A model generated the notes under the pieces. The model was not told where the DNA came from, made no database searches, and saw only the letters and a program-made list of their open reading frames with translations. A stretch of 64,000 bases of DNA from assembly GCA_964035015.1 (NCBI GenBank), contig OZ036013.1, forward strand, positions 9,371,366-9,435,365. Reading direction: 5' to 3'. Positions within the stretch are counted from its first letter, which is position 1. Every line of letters begins with the position of its first letter. The DNA comes from Corallium rubrum. Lineage: Eukaryota; Cnidaria; Anthozoa; Scleralcyonacea; Coralliidae. Positions 1-9,843 of the stretch are shown piece after piece. Made by a program: the position numbers and the translations under genes.

Positions 1-118
1 TTGAGACCAAACCGGGACCAGTTGCGAAAAATGCAAATACACGGGCCTTCCGGCAGGAATTGAACCCACGACCTTGCGATTCTAGTGCAATGCTCTGACC
101 ACTGAGCCACGGAGGCCG
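1..118 (-). mobile_element. tRNA-derived SINE, copy 1
   Basis: Read on the minus strand, this is a tRNA-like head followed by a short unrelated tail. The head has an A box (TGGCTCAGTGGTCAGAG) and a B box (GGTCGTGGGTTCAATTCC), and its ends pair as an acceptor stem (GGCCTCC with GGAAGGCC). The tail ends in GGGACC..GGTCTCAA. Two further copies begin at 279 and 364 and decayed copies lie at 15150-15345, so this is a dispersed SINE and not a functional tRNA gene. The window starts inside or at the tail end, so the outer boundary is not certain. Confidence 0.75.
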
Positions 119-278
119 TGGCCGAGAGCTTGATCGTGAGTTCTGTATATATAATAAGGTGGTAATGCCAGGAGAGAATTAGGTATATTATAAGTAATAT
201 TGGGCATTTCACTCGATTACATAGCACGTTCTAAGGATTTTGGGTGAAGGAAAATTCGAGTGTAGAATATATACATTT

Positions 279-370
279 TGAGACCAAATCGGGACCAGTT
301 GCGAAAAATGCAACTACACGGGCCTTCGGGCAGGAATTGAACCCACGACCTTGCCATTCTAGTGCAATGC
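279..370 (-). mobile_element. tRNA-derived SINE, copy 2 (truncated, inverted)
   Basis: This has the same tail and B-box region as the copy at 1-118 (GAGACCAAATCGGGACC, then the reverse complement of the B box). It stops near the anticodon region, where it meets copy 3 in the opposite orientation. The two form a palindrome with arms of about 90 bp. Confidence 0.7.
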
Positions 371-481
371 TCCTTGGCTCAATGGTCAGAGCATTGCACT
401 GGAATCGCAAGGTCGTGGGTTCAATTCCTGCCGGAAGGCCCGTGTAGTTGCATTTTGCGCAACTGGTCCCGGTCGTTCTGA
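364..481 (+). mobile_element. tRNA-derived SINE, copy 3 (forward)
   Basis: This is a forward copy of the same SINE. The A box is TGGCTCAATGGTCAGAG, the B box is GGTCGTGGGTTCAATTCC, and the tail (GTTGCATTTTGCGCAACTGG) can itself form a small hairpin. It abuts copy 2 head to head. Confidence 0.72.
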
Positions 482-1480
482 CCTAATGGCTTTAATTTTC
501 TTTTATGTAATAAAACAAAACGTTTCAAAAGCTTTACTTAAAGGCACTAACGTTTATTGAATTAAAGCAACTCATATATGTTAACGGTAAAATAGGGTGA
601 AGACTGTGAGGACCTGACTCAGGTCCTCACAGTGTCACGAGTCCTCACAGTGTAGGTGTGTAACTCACCGAGGTCCTCACAATGTGGGGTACACTAACAC
701 ATACATACATACATACATACATACATACATACATACATACATACATACATACATACATACATACATACATACAATAAAATACAAATTTCAAATTTATAAA
801 ATACAATAAAATTAATGCGCTGCTTTGCTAAGGTTGAATTGTAAAAAAATATCTAAATAGTAAGGGTTCTATAAATCCAAAATTGAGCTGTACGTTTCTT
901 TGATAAAGGACCTTAGCTCGAAACGCTATCGAACTGTATGCAATATTCCTTAATCTAAATTGCACTTCAAGTTTTAGGTTGCAGTACTAGTGTTTAAAAA
1001 TTATTCGGGCCAACCAGCTAGGCGTCCAAAAATTATTTAGTCCCAACAGTTACAAAGTCTTGGGGCCCGCAAGGTACAGATTCTCAGGGCCCCTGCAACA
1101 GGAAATCTCCCAGTGTCGCTGTAGGCCACGCCGCCCTTGTGCTTAGTTGACGCGTTCAGTCAAGTGATCGTCATCTGTGATCTATTACAGTACACACATG
1201 GAAAAATGTCTTGTATTTATTAAATACGCATTGTTAAATTCTAATTATAAGACCTGGGGTCGGAGCTTATACAGCAGTAATACCCAAGTGTGCTAATCAT
1301 TGAGAGCTTCTATTAATCGGAAGCGAACAAAATGTTTGGAAACACACACCACAGACACATATACCTTTATTCTATATATTTGCTCTAGATTGTCTTTACA
1401 ATACAACAACATATGCACGTTTAAGTTGGACTTACACTTTTATATATTTGTGACATTCTACAAATTATTCTTTACATATA
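482..1480. other. Non-coding interval upstream of the FReD exon
   Basis: No coding sequence is supported here. Positions 605-690 hold three or four imperfect copies of GGTCCTCACAGTGT, one of them palindromic (GACCTGACTCAGGTC). A (CATA)n tract follows at 700-773. The first exon(s) of the FReD gene, including any signal peptide, should lie here or to the left of the window, but I could not identify them. Confidence 0.5.
700..773. repeat. (CATA)n microsatellite
   Basis: About 18 uninterrupted tetranucleotide units. Confidence 0.95.
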
Positions 1481-1481
1481 G

Positions 1482-1865
1482 TACTGCGGAAAAGTTGTGC
1501 TGATTTGTACAAAAACGGGGTGAAATCCAATGGCGTGTACACAATTGACCCAGATTGTCGAGGAACTTTTGATGTAAGGTGTGACATGACAACTGATGGA
1601 GGAGGTTGGACTGTTTTTCAAAGGCGAATGGACGGAAGCGTGGATTTTTATCTAAATTTGGCTGACTACAAAAATGGATTTGGTAATCTCAGTGGAGAGT
1701 TCTGGCTAGGACTGGACAAGATAAATCGTTTGTCAAAGAGTGGTCAAGATGTTTTGAGAGTTGATCTAGGAGATTTTGAAGGCGAGACACGTTACGCTAA
1801 GTACAACACATTTGCCATGGCAGATGAAACAGAACTATATAAGTTGACAGTAACAGGTTATTCAG
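1482..1865 (+). CDS. Fibrinogen-related domain protein, internal exon (first part of FReD)
   Basis: The exon encodes the N-terminal two thirds of a fibrinogen C-terminal (FReD) domain. It opens with a KSCADLYKNG motif, followed by GVYTIDPD, CDMTTDGGGWTVFQRR, an FW.GL.KI block and YAKYNTF. The acceptor is ..TTTACATATAG at 1481 and the donor is CAG/GTGAG at 1865/1866, leaving phase 1. The next exon (5052) supplies the missing two bases in the same phase and continues the domain without loss. FReD proteins such as ficolins, tenascins and angiopoietin-like lectins are secreted or membrane-anchored and bind acetylated or other glycans; that role is family knowledge and is not shown here. The exon also begins in phase 1, so at least one upstream exon is missing. 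Codon TTG at 1505 is not a start but an internal Leu. Confidence 0.93.
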
Positions 1866-2104
1866 GTGAGAAACGTTTTATTTGAGAAAGTTATTAACAA
1901 GGTACAGAGTTATTTGTTTGTAGTTGTGTATTAAAAAATTGGAAACGTGTCGCACACTTGGTCAAATTTGTGGGAGAAAAGTCGCCACAATGGCAGTATT
2001 GCAATAGAATTGCTTTCTAGTCTGTGCAACGATTGTAGACACTTGTCTTGCGAAGATTTTGGCTATTGTACAAATGGTAAAGGTCTTGTTATAGCACGTT
2101 GAGG

Positions 2105-2800
2105 GTCCCCTATACCCCTTCACAAAATGCATTCACGTAAAAATATTTAGTCTTTTCACGAGTCATGAAAAATCGCAAAAACTCTTTCAACGTTCACACA
2201 AAAATCGATGCAATTACGATTCACGTAAAAATACAAAAGAAATTCACGGATTAATATTTCGCATCATCTGACTGATTAAAAAGTATTTCGCATTTTCGAA
2301 GTCTTTCTCTTCAATCTCAGCAGGATGCAGCACTTTGAAAGATTTCTTTCTGTCCTTGTAGTCCATTGTAAAGGTCTGTAAACACTGCGATCATGCAAAA
2401 TTGCGCCTGGCGTCGCTTTTTATTATCTTTGTCTCAACACTCTGAAGCCTGAAGGTCTCCGTTTGACGAGTACTGGAGTTAGTCAGAGTAAAATACTGTC
2501 AAAATAATCTGTAAATAGCTAGCGTAAAATATCAAGTACATGCTATTCCGGCGTTGAACTGTTCGAAGACAGACAAGACAAACAACAGAAATTCCATAAA
2601 TGCTAAAAAAACTGTTCACGCAAAACAGACGATTCACGAATCACGTTTAATTCTAGCCTTCATTCGCGGGTCACGGTTAAATCAAAAGTTACTTTCACGT
2701 GCACGTAAAAAGATTTGAAACCTCGCGATCACGAATCACGGAATAAAAAAATCATCGATCACATTTCACGGGTAAGTAAAATAACCCAATCACGCTAATT
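2105..2800. repeat. TCACG-rich intronic segment
   Basis: The hexamers TTCACG, ATCACG and TCACGT recur about 20 times in both halves of the segment, often as TTCACGTAAAAATA or GATCACGAATCACGG. There is a plainer stretch between the two clusters (about 2290-2600). It looks like a degenerate repeat or an element with subterminal repeats; no coding potential was seen. Confidence 0.4.
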
Positions 2801-3021
2801 ATGTATGTGATTGACTAGAGTGACTTACAAGAGTTGAAATATAGTATATGGTTTGGTATACTACCGAAATATGGAACGTAGATTAGAAGTCAAGTGATTC
2901 GAGCGAAGGTCCTTCGTCAGAGAGAAACAGCACACTACTTTGACTTACAAGAGTGTCGAGTAATTTGCTGGCGAACACTACAGTTTTTACTTTGATATGT
3001 AAATCACATACATTAAGGTGG

Positions 3022-3690
3022 CTACGTACAGTCTCTTGAAAAATGGGAAATACAAGTTTGAGAGTCCAAAACAGGTGCATAAACAATTGGAAAAGAGAAT
3101 AAAACTAAATGTTATGCATAGTTAAACATTCTGACAATCAATTTACCAAGTAAAGAGTAATCAATAGGTCGGTTTAAAAAAAAATCTGTAGGTCCAAATT
3201 TTTTAAAAATTAACAAAGATGATTTTTCCGAGAATGAAACCTATTCATTCTAGAGAATTTTTTTAAAATCGGCCTATTGGTTACTCATGCATACTTCACG
3301 AAATGTTTTAAGGAAAAAAAAAATTGGGGGTCACCAAAGTTTTTTTCGAATTAAATTAGTTTGAAGGGTATTTGGCAGCCATTTTGAAACGTCATTGTTG
3401 CCATAGAAACAACGGTTGCTATTTATTTGGTAACAGCTTTTGATTGTCAGACTTTTTAATTACGCATAACATTTAGGTTTATTCTTTTTACGAATTGTTT
3501 ATGCACGTGTTTTGGACTCTCAAACTTGTATTTTCCACTTTTCAAGAAACTGTATGGAGCCACCTCAAAAGGTGATTCAGATCTGATTATGTCTGATTGG
3601 TCGATTTTGTCGCAAAATATTGATTCGTTTAAGAAGCTATATCCAACACTCCTCAGTGTTTGTCCTCCGATGTCTAAATATAGCAAAGTT
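3022..3690. repeat. Foldback repeat in the FReD intron
   Basis: Positions 3022-3140 (CAGTCTCTTGAAAAATGG..) are the imperfect reverse complement of 3440-3570 (..CTTTTCAAGAAACTG), separated by about 300 bp. The outer part of the right arm (3600-3690) is in turn found in opposite orientation at 4935-5010, just upstream of the second FReD exon. The short ORFs here are frame shadows of this repeat. Confidence 0.6.
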
Positions 3691-3856
3691 CGTTAAAACA
3701 TAGTTAATAGAGCATATACATGGTTTGGAACAGGGCGCTCTAGTTTGGAAGCTCTATTGTCTTTCAACTTGAAGCATGGTGGAAAGAAAATTGTATGGAC
3801 ACGTGACGATGAAGTACCACAACACGTGACGATGAAGCAACTCACTAATTAAACCC

Positions 3857-4759
3857 GAGCACAGGGAGCTCTAACATGTATTTTTTGTTTTAAACAGTGT
3901 ATACATCCATACACACATACATATTATATATAAATTACCGTATATTTTAGTAGTGTCCTTGATCTTGCCTCTTGTTGCTCCAAAACAAGCTGAATCAAGG
4001 ATTCAAAGATTCAAAACAATCACGTACCCAGAGCCAGCGATCCTTTTGGTCATTTTCTCGTACTCAATCCCCGCTCGGCCAACTCACCAGGCAGAGAGAA
4101 GAAAGAAAGACAGAAGGGAGGAAAGCAATCACGTCATGGATTGATGATCACCCCATATCGGTTGTTACAGTTTACAAACGTGGAACAATTTGTGCTATGT
4201 GTAATGTTAAAACATAGATAAACTAGTGTGCGATGTTTTACGAAGAAAATCGGACGAGAAAGATCAGAATCATAAAGACAGAACTATACTTCGATATGGC
4301 TCGATGATCACCGCATATAGCATGAAACATTGTCTGTCATTGGAACGGAAGGGAATATTAATGATTTTTTGTTCTTGCTTGTCTACATTTACAATTAAAG
4401 GGGATCGCTTTTTCATACAATTTATTCATTGTTTACAAATTATGTGCTGTTCTAACTTGCGTTAATCCATTTCAAATTTTAATTTGAAATTCGAGGTTTT
4501 ACTTCCTTTCCATGCTATATGCGGTGATCATCAAGTCATGACGTGAATTGCTTTCCTCCCTTCTCTTATTCTTTCTTCTCTCCGCCTGGCGAGTTGGCCG
4601 AGCGGGGGTTGAGTACAAGAAAATCCTTGAGTCCTTGATTCGGCCTGTTTTTGGAGCAACAAGAGGCAAGAGCAAGGACACTACTAAATGTATGTGTGCA
4701 TGGATGTATATACTGTTTAAAACAAAAAAAAAACACATGTTAGAGCTCCCTGTGCTCGA
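3857..4759. mobile_element. Foldback (long inverted repeat) element
   Basis: The left arm (3857-4160) begins GAGCACAGGGAGCTCTAACA. The right arm (4499-4759) is its reverse complement over about 260 bp, with two gaps, ending TGTTAGAGCTCCCTGTGCTC. The middle is about 340 bp and encodes nothing recognisable. It sits wholly in the FReD intron. Confidence 0.7.
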
Positions 4760-5051
4760 GCGTTGCTATTGAATGGCTGCTTCATTATACAGAAAATTCA
4801 ATACCGTGAAATTGCACAAATTTCCACACACTTGGACAAAAACATAGAACAATCACTTTGGAAGAGTTTCCAAACCATGTATATGTTCTATTAACTATGG
4901 TTAAAACAACACGCGGCTTTGCCTCGTATTTTCAACTTGCTTGGCTGTATTTAGAAATTGGAGAAAGAACACTGACGAGTGTTGGATATATTAGATCGAA
5001 TTATGTGAACGCGTCTTTACACGGACATGGTGCATTTTTTCTCTTTACAAG

Positions 5052-5317
5052 GTAATGCCACAGACTCACTTGGTTATCACAATGGAATGAAGTTTACCAC
5101 TAAAGATAAAGATAATGACAAATGGAGTAGGGGAAACTGTGCTGTGCTTTACAAAGGTGCCTGGTGGTACGATTACTGTCATTTCTCCAACTTAAATGGT
5201 TTGTATCTTCGTGGTCGTAACAACAACCGTAGTCAAGGCGTTGTCTGGCATGACTGGAAAGGACACTACTATTCTTTAAAGACAGCTGAAATGAAAATCA
5301 GGCCACGCAACTTTTAG
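5052..5317 (+). CDS. Fibrinogen-related domain protein, terminal exon (FReD C-terminus)
   Basis: The acceptor is CTCTTTACAAG at 5051 and the stop codon TAG is at 5315-5317. The translation carries the calcium-site and ligand-pocket hallmarks of the family: a DKDNDKW stretch, [18 protein letters not shown], and a closing W..YSLK.AEMKIRP. The intron (1866-5051, 3186 bp) is filled with inverted repeats. With the upstream exon the domain totals about 215 residues, which is the normal FReD length, with the expected cysteines. No frameshift or stop is seen, so the locus is probably a working gene whose 5' exons lie outside the recognisable part. Confidence 0.93.
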
Positions 5318-5800
5318 AATATCTTTGTTCACACAAAACAGCGTTACTATTAGAGAAAAGCTCGTTTGATAACCATAATTACTTTTTTTATATATCAGGT
5401 GTTAAAGTCCATAGTTCTAGGGTTCTGATTTTCTGATTGGTCGAGCAGTTTTTGTGTGACAGTTTTTGAGCGTGATGTTTTCCACGTAACCCGTGGCAGC
5501 GGGAAACTTAACATTTCAAAAGTTGATTGGCACTAATCCTGCATTAAGCGTTAATCTATTGTTTTCCGTATTTTCAGACTGACTGTTTCACTTCACAGAG
5601 AATAATTCCTACCAAGGTGTGGAAAAAGAACCGCGGTCTTATTTGTATGATCAACTCTGCATGTCTTATTTGAAATAGCACGAAAAATTACAGAGTAACA
5701 TATTTTGCATTTTTTTTATTCTTAGCTTTGCTTGGTTGTTTGATGAGCAAAGTAAACATCTTGTCGTCACAAATTAACATCTTAGCGTATATAATGAGCC
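5318..5800. other. 3' flank of the FReD gene
   Basis: This is non-coding and AT-rich. No protein or RNA gene is supported. A canonical AATAAA near the stop was not found. Confidence 0.4.
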
Positions 5801-6108
5801 ATTGGAGAATATTATATATCTTTGCTATTATCAAACATAATAGCGCTCAGTCGTGGTGACGACGTCACTATTTAAGTTTGCCGCTTTTACCCACAATTCT
5901 CGCAGTGCGAACAATAGATAATGGCTCATTTGCAATCATTTGGAAGTCAATTTTGGTTTGTTTGTCCGCATTATGGGCTATAAATAGCAGTTCGACGGCA
6001 CGCTATTACTTGAAAATCTACATGTTTGGTGTTGTGAGAGGAACACGCCCACGCGCTTCCGTCGAATTAATTTGGTTTAATAATAGCAAAGATATATAAC
6101 CTTCCATG

Positions 6109-6822
6109 CAACCTCGTCCCCAGGGCCATTTGTGGGGGGTGAGCCAAGATGGCGGGCAAAAGCAAAATGGCGGGAACAAATGGCCCGGGCACAGACTGAA
6201 CCATCACCACATCTGATTGGTCGAGATAACATTGGATGTTTTAGGTATTCTGATTGATGGAAACAAGGCAGGCGCTTAGGCTAACTCGCGGGCATTAGTT
6301 AAAAGGATTCAATTATAAATAAGCGATGGCGGTAAATTTAAAAACAACTTCAAAATGAATGAAAATGAGAGAAAAGATGGCGAAACCCCCCAAAAAACTT
6401 CGGAAAATATGCAATGATGGGTTGTGTCGTCTCTGTGCCTGCCATACAACGAAGCCCATGAGGTGACCAAATTGTTTTCTAAATCTAGAGAAACGAATTG
6501 GAAAGACTTGATGAACAAAGTCAAAAAGTATTTTAGTATTGAGGTGGCAAAAGAAGATAATTTCGCTGTAATTAGAATTATGCAAGGCATATCGAACGCA
6601 GTATATAAGAATACATTTAACGTGAGCGACATCTTGAATCTGGCACGTCAATCGAAAGCCTGACTAGGCGCAATAAACTTTATGAAAATTGGGTACGAGT
6701 AAAAAATGAAGCATTATATGGTTCATTTTTGGCAGCCTGTGCCAGGCCCATTTTGTTCCGGCCATTTTGTTTTTGGCCTCCATTTTGGCCCAGCCCCCAC
6801 AAATGGCCTTGGGACGCGGTTG
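6109..6822. mobile_element. Non-autonomous TIR transposon carrying a zinc-finger-like ORF remnant
   Basis: The terminal inverted repeats are about 95 bp. The left begins CAACCTCGTCCCCAGGGCC and the right ends GGCCTTGGGACGCGGTTG; both continue into CATTTGTGGGGG and several AAAATGGCGG-like words. A nine-base direct repeat ATAACCTTC flanks the element (6096-6104 and 6823-6831), separated from the left TIR by four bases. The superfamily is not certain. Confidence 0.68.
6355..6663 (+). pseudogene. Possible ZAD/zinc-finger-associated-domain fragment
   Basis: An ATG at 6355 opens a short frame with a CRLCACH cysteine cluster that ends at a TGA (6462). The next frame (6424-6663) continues with FSKSRETNWKDLMNKVKKYF, then SIEVAKEDNFAVI. 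The order CxxCxC, FS.., L..KI..YF.I.I...D is the layout of the first half of insect-type ZAD (zf-AD) domains. The second cysteine pair is not clean: a CKAY word appears in the third frame. I read it as a broken domain remnant carried by the 6109-6822 element. The family assignment is inference from motif order only. Confidence 0.35.
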
Positions 6823-7141
6823 ATAACCTTCTTCGATAAATCGTTATGCACGTGTGACATCTAGATGTCTAATTTGCATATCCAAACAACCAGAAATATC
6901 TCAACAATGATGCCAGGAAACGAAAAACTACAAAATATGTTACTTTGTCATTTTAAGTGTTCTTTTAAATAAGACAGACTTAATTTTCACCTTATAAGCA
7001 CTTTTAATAGAGGTTTCACTGTATTCTAAAGGTAGCGAGGCTGAATTTTCATCTCTGCGTGGAAGACTGGAGGTATACAAACTTCAGGTCTACATGTCTT
7101 CTATTGGTTTGCCTGGCCAATGATCAGAAGATAACACTTCA

Positions 7142-7142
7142 G

Positions 7143-7204
<62 letters not shown>
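7142..7204. repeat. (TA)n microsatellite
   Basis: Pure dinucleotide tract. A second tract follows at 7414-7468. Confidence 0.95.
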
Positions 7205-7207
<3 letters not shown>

Positions 7208-7231
7208 CAGTTTAAATCCTAAAATATAGTC

Positions 7232-7282
7232 GTTGCTACTCTGAGTTTCACGCCTCAGGTCTTGAGACGATCTTCAGGCAAC
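7232..7282 (-). ncRNA. Candidate hammerhead ribozyme (Penelope/retrozyme type)
   Basis: On the minus strand, stem I is GTTGC (7278-7282) with GCAAC (7232-7236). The core CTGAAGA is at 7271-7277. Stem II is CGTCTC/GAGGCG (7264-7269 and 7251-7256) closed by a seven-base loop. The GAAA box is at 7246-7249. Stem III is only three pairs (ACT/AGT) with a CAG loop, and an A sits at the cleavage position just before stem I. Every core position (CUGANGA, GAAA, UH) is satisfied; the one oddity is a T-T mismatch in place of the usual pair at 10.1/11.1. Hammerheads with very short stem III are known from the terminal repeats of Penelope-like elements, and the TA tracts on both sides fit such a remnant. 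Confidence 0.55.
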
Positions 7283-7410
7283 TGTATGTGATTGACTCAA
7301 ACTGTTATTCCGCTCTACCAAACTCCTGGTATTGAGCACTCTTCAATCTACTACAAACGTAACACATTGAAGAAGACTCAATAAATTGTCGAAACGTCAT
7401 GAATTGATTA

Positions 7411-7413
<3 letters not shown>

Positions 7414-7468
<55 letters not shown>
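7414..7468. repeat. (TA)n microsatellite
   Basis: Tract with one interruption. The preceding 40 bases (TTGAAGAAG...GTCGAAACGTC) resemble a decayed second hammerhead core. Confidence 0.9.
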
Positions 7469-7469
<1 letters not shown>

Positions 7470-7539
7470 GCTCACTGGGTTAGGCACGTTTGGTTCGTGC
7501 TTGGGACAGTGTTAGGATTAGCACAACCACAAACCACCA

Positions 7540-8100
7540 TACATATCTTATAAATAGCGCTTATACTTGTTGTTGTCGTAAGTCTTGAGTTTGAAATGTT
7601 TATATTTAAAACTTTAAACTATCCTATAATCCTATAAATAGCGCTTACAATTGTAGTAAGTCTCGGGATTATAATTCTTAAATTTAAAACTTTGAACTTA
7701 TGTTATAAATAGCGCTTATAATTGTTGTTCGGTAGTAAAGGCCTGGCCAAACGCTTTCAATATTTCATTCAACATCGTTCAACACTGTTGAACGCGTGTT
7801 GAATGAAAATTTGAACATGTTCAAATTTCGTTCAACATCATTCAACACCATTCAACAACGTTCAACATCATTCAACAGCGGTGGCCAAACGCTTTCAACA
7901 TGTTGAATAACGGTTGAATTCAACAATGTTGAACGATGTTGAATGAAATGTTGAAAGCGTTTCGCCAGGCCTTAAGTCTTGGGAATATAATGTTTAAATT
8001 TAAAACTTTGAGCCTATGTCATAAATAGCGCTTATAATAGTTGAAGTAAGTCTTGGAATTATAGCTATGTTTAGGTTTATAACGTTGAAAACATGTAAAA
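7540..8100 (+). repeat. Minisatellite, unit about 85 bp, interrupted by a MITE
   Basis: Four or five diverged units contain ATAAATAGCGCTTATAATTG, then GTAAGTCTTGGGA and TTTAAATTTAAAACTTTGA. One unit is split at GTAGTAA/GTCTTGGG by the element at 7739-7972. Confidence 0.75.
7739..7972. mobile_element. MITE with 3-bp TAA target duplication
   Basis: The TIRs start AGGCCTGGCCAAACGCTTTC (left) and, reverse-complemented, AGGCCTGGCGAAACGCTTTC (right), and extend about 50 bp. TAA is duplicated at 7736-7738 and 7973-7975. The uninterrupted neighbouring minisatellite units serve as the empty site. The interior is made of CATTCAACA/TGTTGAATG words that can pair. A 3-bp TWA duplication is typical of PIF/Harbinger; that superfamily call is inference. 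Confidence 0.75.
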
Positions 8101-8224
8101 AGACGTTTAGTTCAGTAGTTCTTGTGTGAACAATAAAACAAATGAGCTGAAGTTGTAGATTTAATTATATAACTCTTGCATTGCCTAGTTCGTTCGTGCG
8201 CAATCACTAGCATTCGACGTTCTT

Positions 8225-8320
8225 GACGCAATAATTTTGACACGACATTTTTGATGCGGTATTTTTGACGCGACATTTTTGTTACGGTATTTTTTACCCG
8301 ATATTTTTGAGGCTAAACAG
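8225..8320. repeat. Short imperfect tandem repeats
   Basis: Five or six units of about 17 bp of the form GACGCGACATTTTT alternate with GCGGTATTTTT. Confidence 0.6.
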
Positions 8321-8431
8321 GGCACCGCTTTTTAGCACTTTGTTTGGTCGCAAGTTCACCACTTTTTGCGAAACAGTTTTGAAGCCAAAATATTGTTGTA
8401 TGCGTGACGTATGTTGCGTGGTTTTGAAGTA

Positions 8432-8632
8432 GACTTAGGCAATAAGATATAATATTGAGTTCCTGGATAGCGATATGTTGCGCGGTTTTGAAATATAATT
8501 ACGCAATAACATATAATACTGAGTCCTTGGAGAGCGATATGTCGCGTGGTCTTGAAATGCATGAAGTCCGAGGCAATAACATATAATTTTGATGTGTTGC
8601 ACGGCGATATGTTGCGTGGTTTTGAAAGAGAG
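8432..8632 (+). repeat. Tandem repeat, unit about 70 bp, block 1
   Basis: Three units contain GCAATAACATATAATACTGA and GGATAGCGATATGTTGCG, then TGGTTTTGAAAT. The same unit recurs in the same orientation at 10832-10980. Confidence 0.75.
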
Positions 8633-8743
8633 CAAGACGCCCGCTAGGCGTAAACTCGGGCTACTTAAAATATATACAATATAACAAAGAAGATTAATAC
8701 GAACTATGAACAATAAAAACACAGAAACCAAGGCGAAACCTAG

Positions 8744-9107
8744 CCATACTGGTGTGGCAAAACATTGAGATGGTGGCCATACTGGTGTACCAAAACAATG
8801 AAATGGTGGTCTTACTGGCATACCAAAACAATGAAATGGTGGCCATACTGGCGTACCAAAACAATGAAATGGTGGCCATACTGGTGTACCAAAACATTGA
8901 GATGGTGGCCATACTGGCGTACCAAAACAATTAAATGGTGGCCATACTGGTGTGCCAAAACATTGAAATGGTTATAGCGGCCATGCTGCTGTGCCAAAAC
9001 ATTGAAATGGTTATGGTGGCGAAACCGGTGGGCCAAAATATTGAAATGGTGGCCATACTGGTGTACCAAAACATTGAAATGGTGGCCGTAATGGTGTACC
9101 TAAACAA
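8744..9107 (+). repeat. 33-bp minisatellite
   Basis: About eleven units of CATACTGGTGTACC..AAAACAATGAAATGGTGGC. Because 33 is divisible by three, every frame stays open and yields repetitive peptides of 11 residues; these are not genes. Two units carry a six-base insertion (GGTTAT). Confidence 0.92.
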
Positions 9108-9700
9108 TAATACACACTTGATGAAAGTAATGTATAAACTGTTTAATAACATCGACTTTTATTTGCAAGACATCAGTACAATAATAAACAATACAAGCAA
9201 AAATAAAGGAAACCACATGCAGCATTCACAGACACAGGTCAGTTCAGTTAAATGTCAACCTCGATGAAGATGTAAAACACAGCATGTTTACCTTTCACTT
9301 GCAAGTTGGCTTTTAACATCAACTTTCTTTTTTCTTTGATTTATAGCACTTGAGCAACATTTTCAGGACAATTTAATTAATATCACATGTAATAAGATCA
9401 TGTAAATTGATCGAGAACACATTGATCGAGAATTTTCGTATAAAGTTTGATCGAGTACTACACATTTTCAGCGTTACGGTTATCGAGATCGCCGACCAAC
9501 CCAGGTCTACTATAGTCTATTGTAAGTATTGTGAGCGTGTTTATCATTAAAACACAAATTCACTTCGAACGACACAACCAAAGGCTGTCAGGAGAGAAAA
9601 AACGCATGACTCCTGCACGCTCCTGCATGAAAATCAGCCATGATAAACTTCATAAACTTAAACTTCATAAACTTTAATAAATATCACTCCCTAAAAAGGG
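9108..9700. other. Non-coding interval
   Basis: Nothing recognisable between the minisatellite and the LINE 3' region. Confidence 0.4.
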
Positions 9701-9843
9701 TTTTTCAGTGATACAATTGGAATAAATAATATACAATACATGTATGTATAATATATAATAACCTTGGCTATTAAATAATTCTATTACAATTTAAATAAAT
9801 TAAAATAAAACATAAATTAAAAAAATAAAAAAATAAAAAATGA

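Larger units (their letters stand above)
5800..6848. mobile_element. MITE split by a second TIR element
   Basis: The ends TTATATATCTTTGCTATTA (about 5808) and AATAGCAAAGATATATAA (6081-6098) are inverted copies. The same termini bound a shorter relative at 38101-38255. The outer right end (CGATAAATCG, 6834-6843) is displaced by the element at 6109-6822, so the MITE was the older resident. Confidence 0.55.

Noticed and set aside
244..447. 67-residue open frame at the window start
   Set aside because: It lies across the inverted SINE pair; the peptide is translated tRNA-like sequence.
5878..6099. 73-residue open frame between the FReD gene and the TIR element
   Set aside because: It overlaps the MITE end, with no domain and no start context.
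7362..7412. Second hammerhead-like core (TTGAAGA..GAAACGTC)
   Set aside because: The first core base is wrong and stem I does not pair; at best a decayed relative.
8735..9110. CRISPR-like array
   Set aside because: Units are contiguous with no variable spacers, and the genome is eukaryotic.
8752..9267. Overlapping open frames with repetitive 11-residue peptides on both strands
   Set aside because: They are the 33-bp minisatellite read in all frames.
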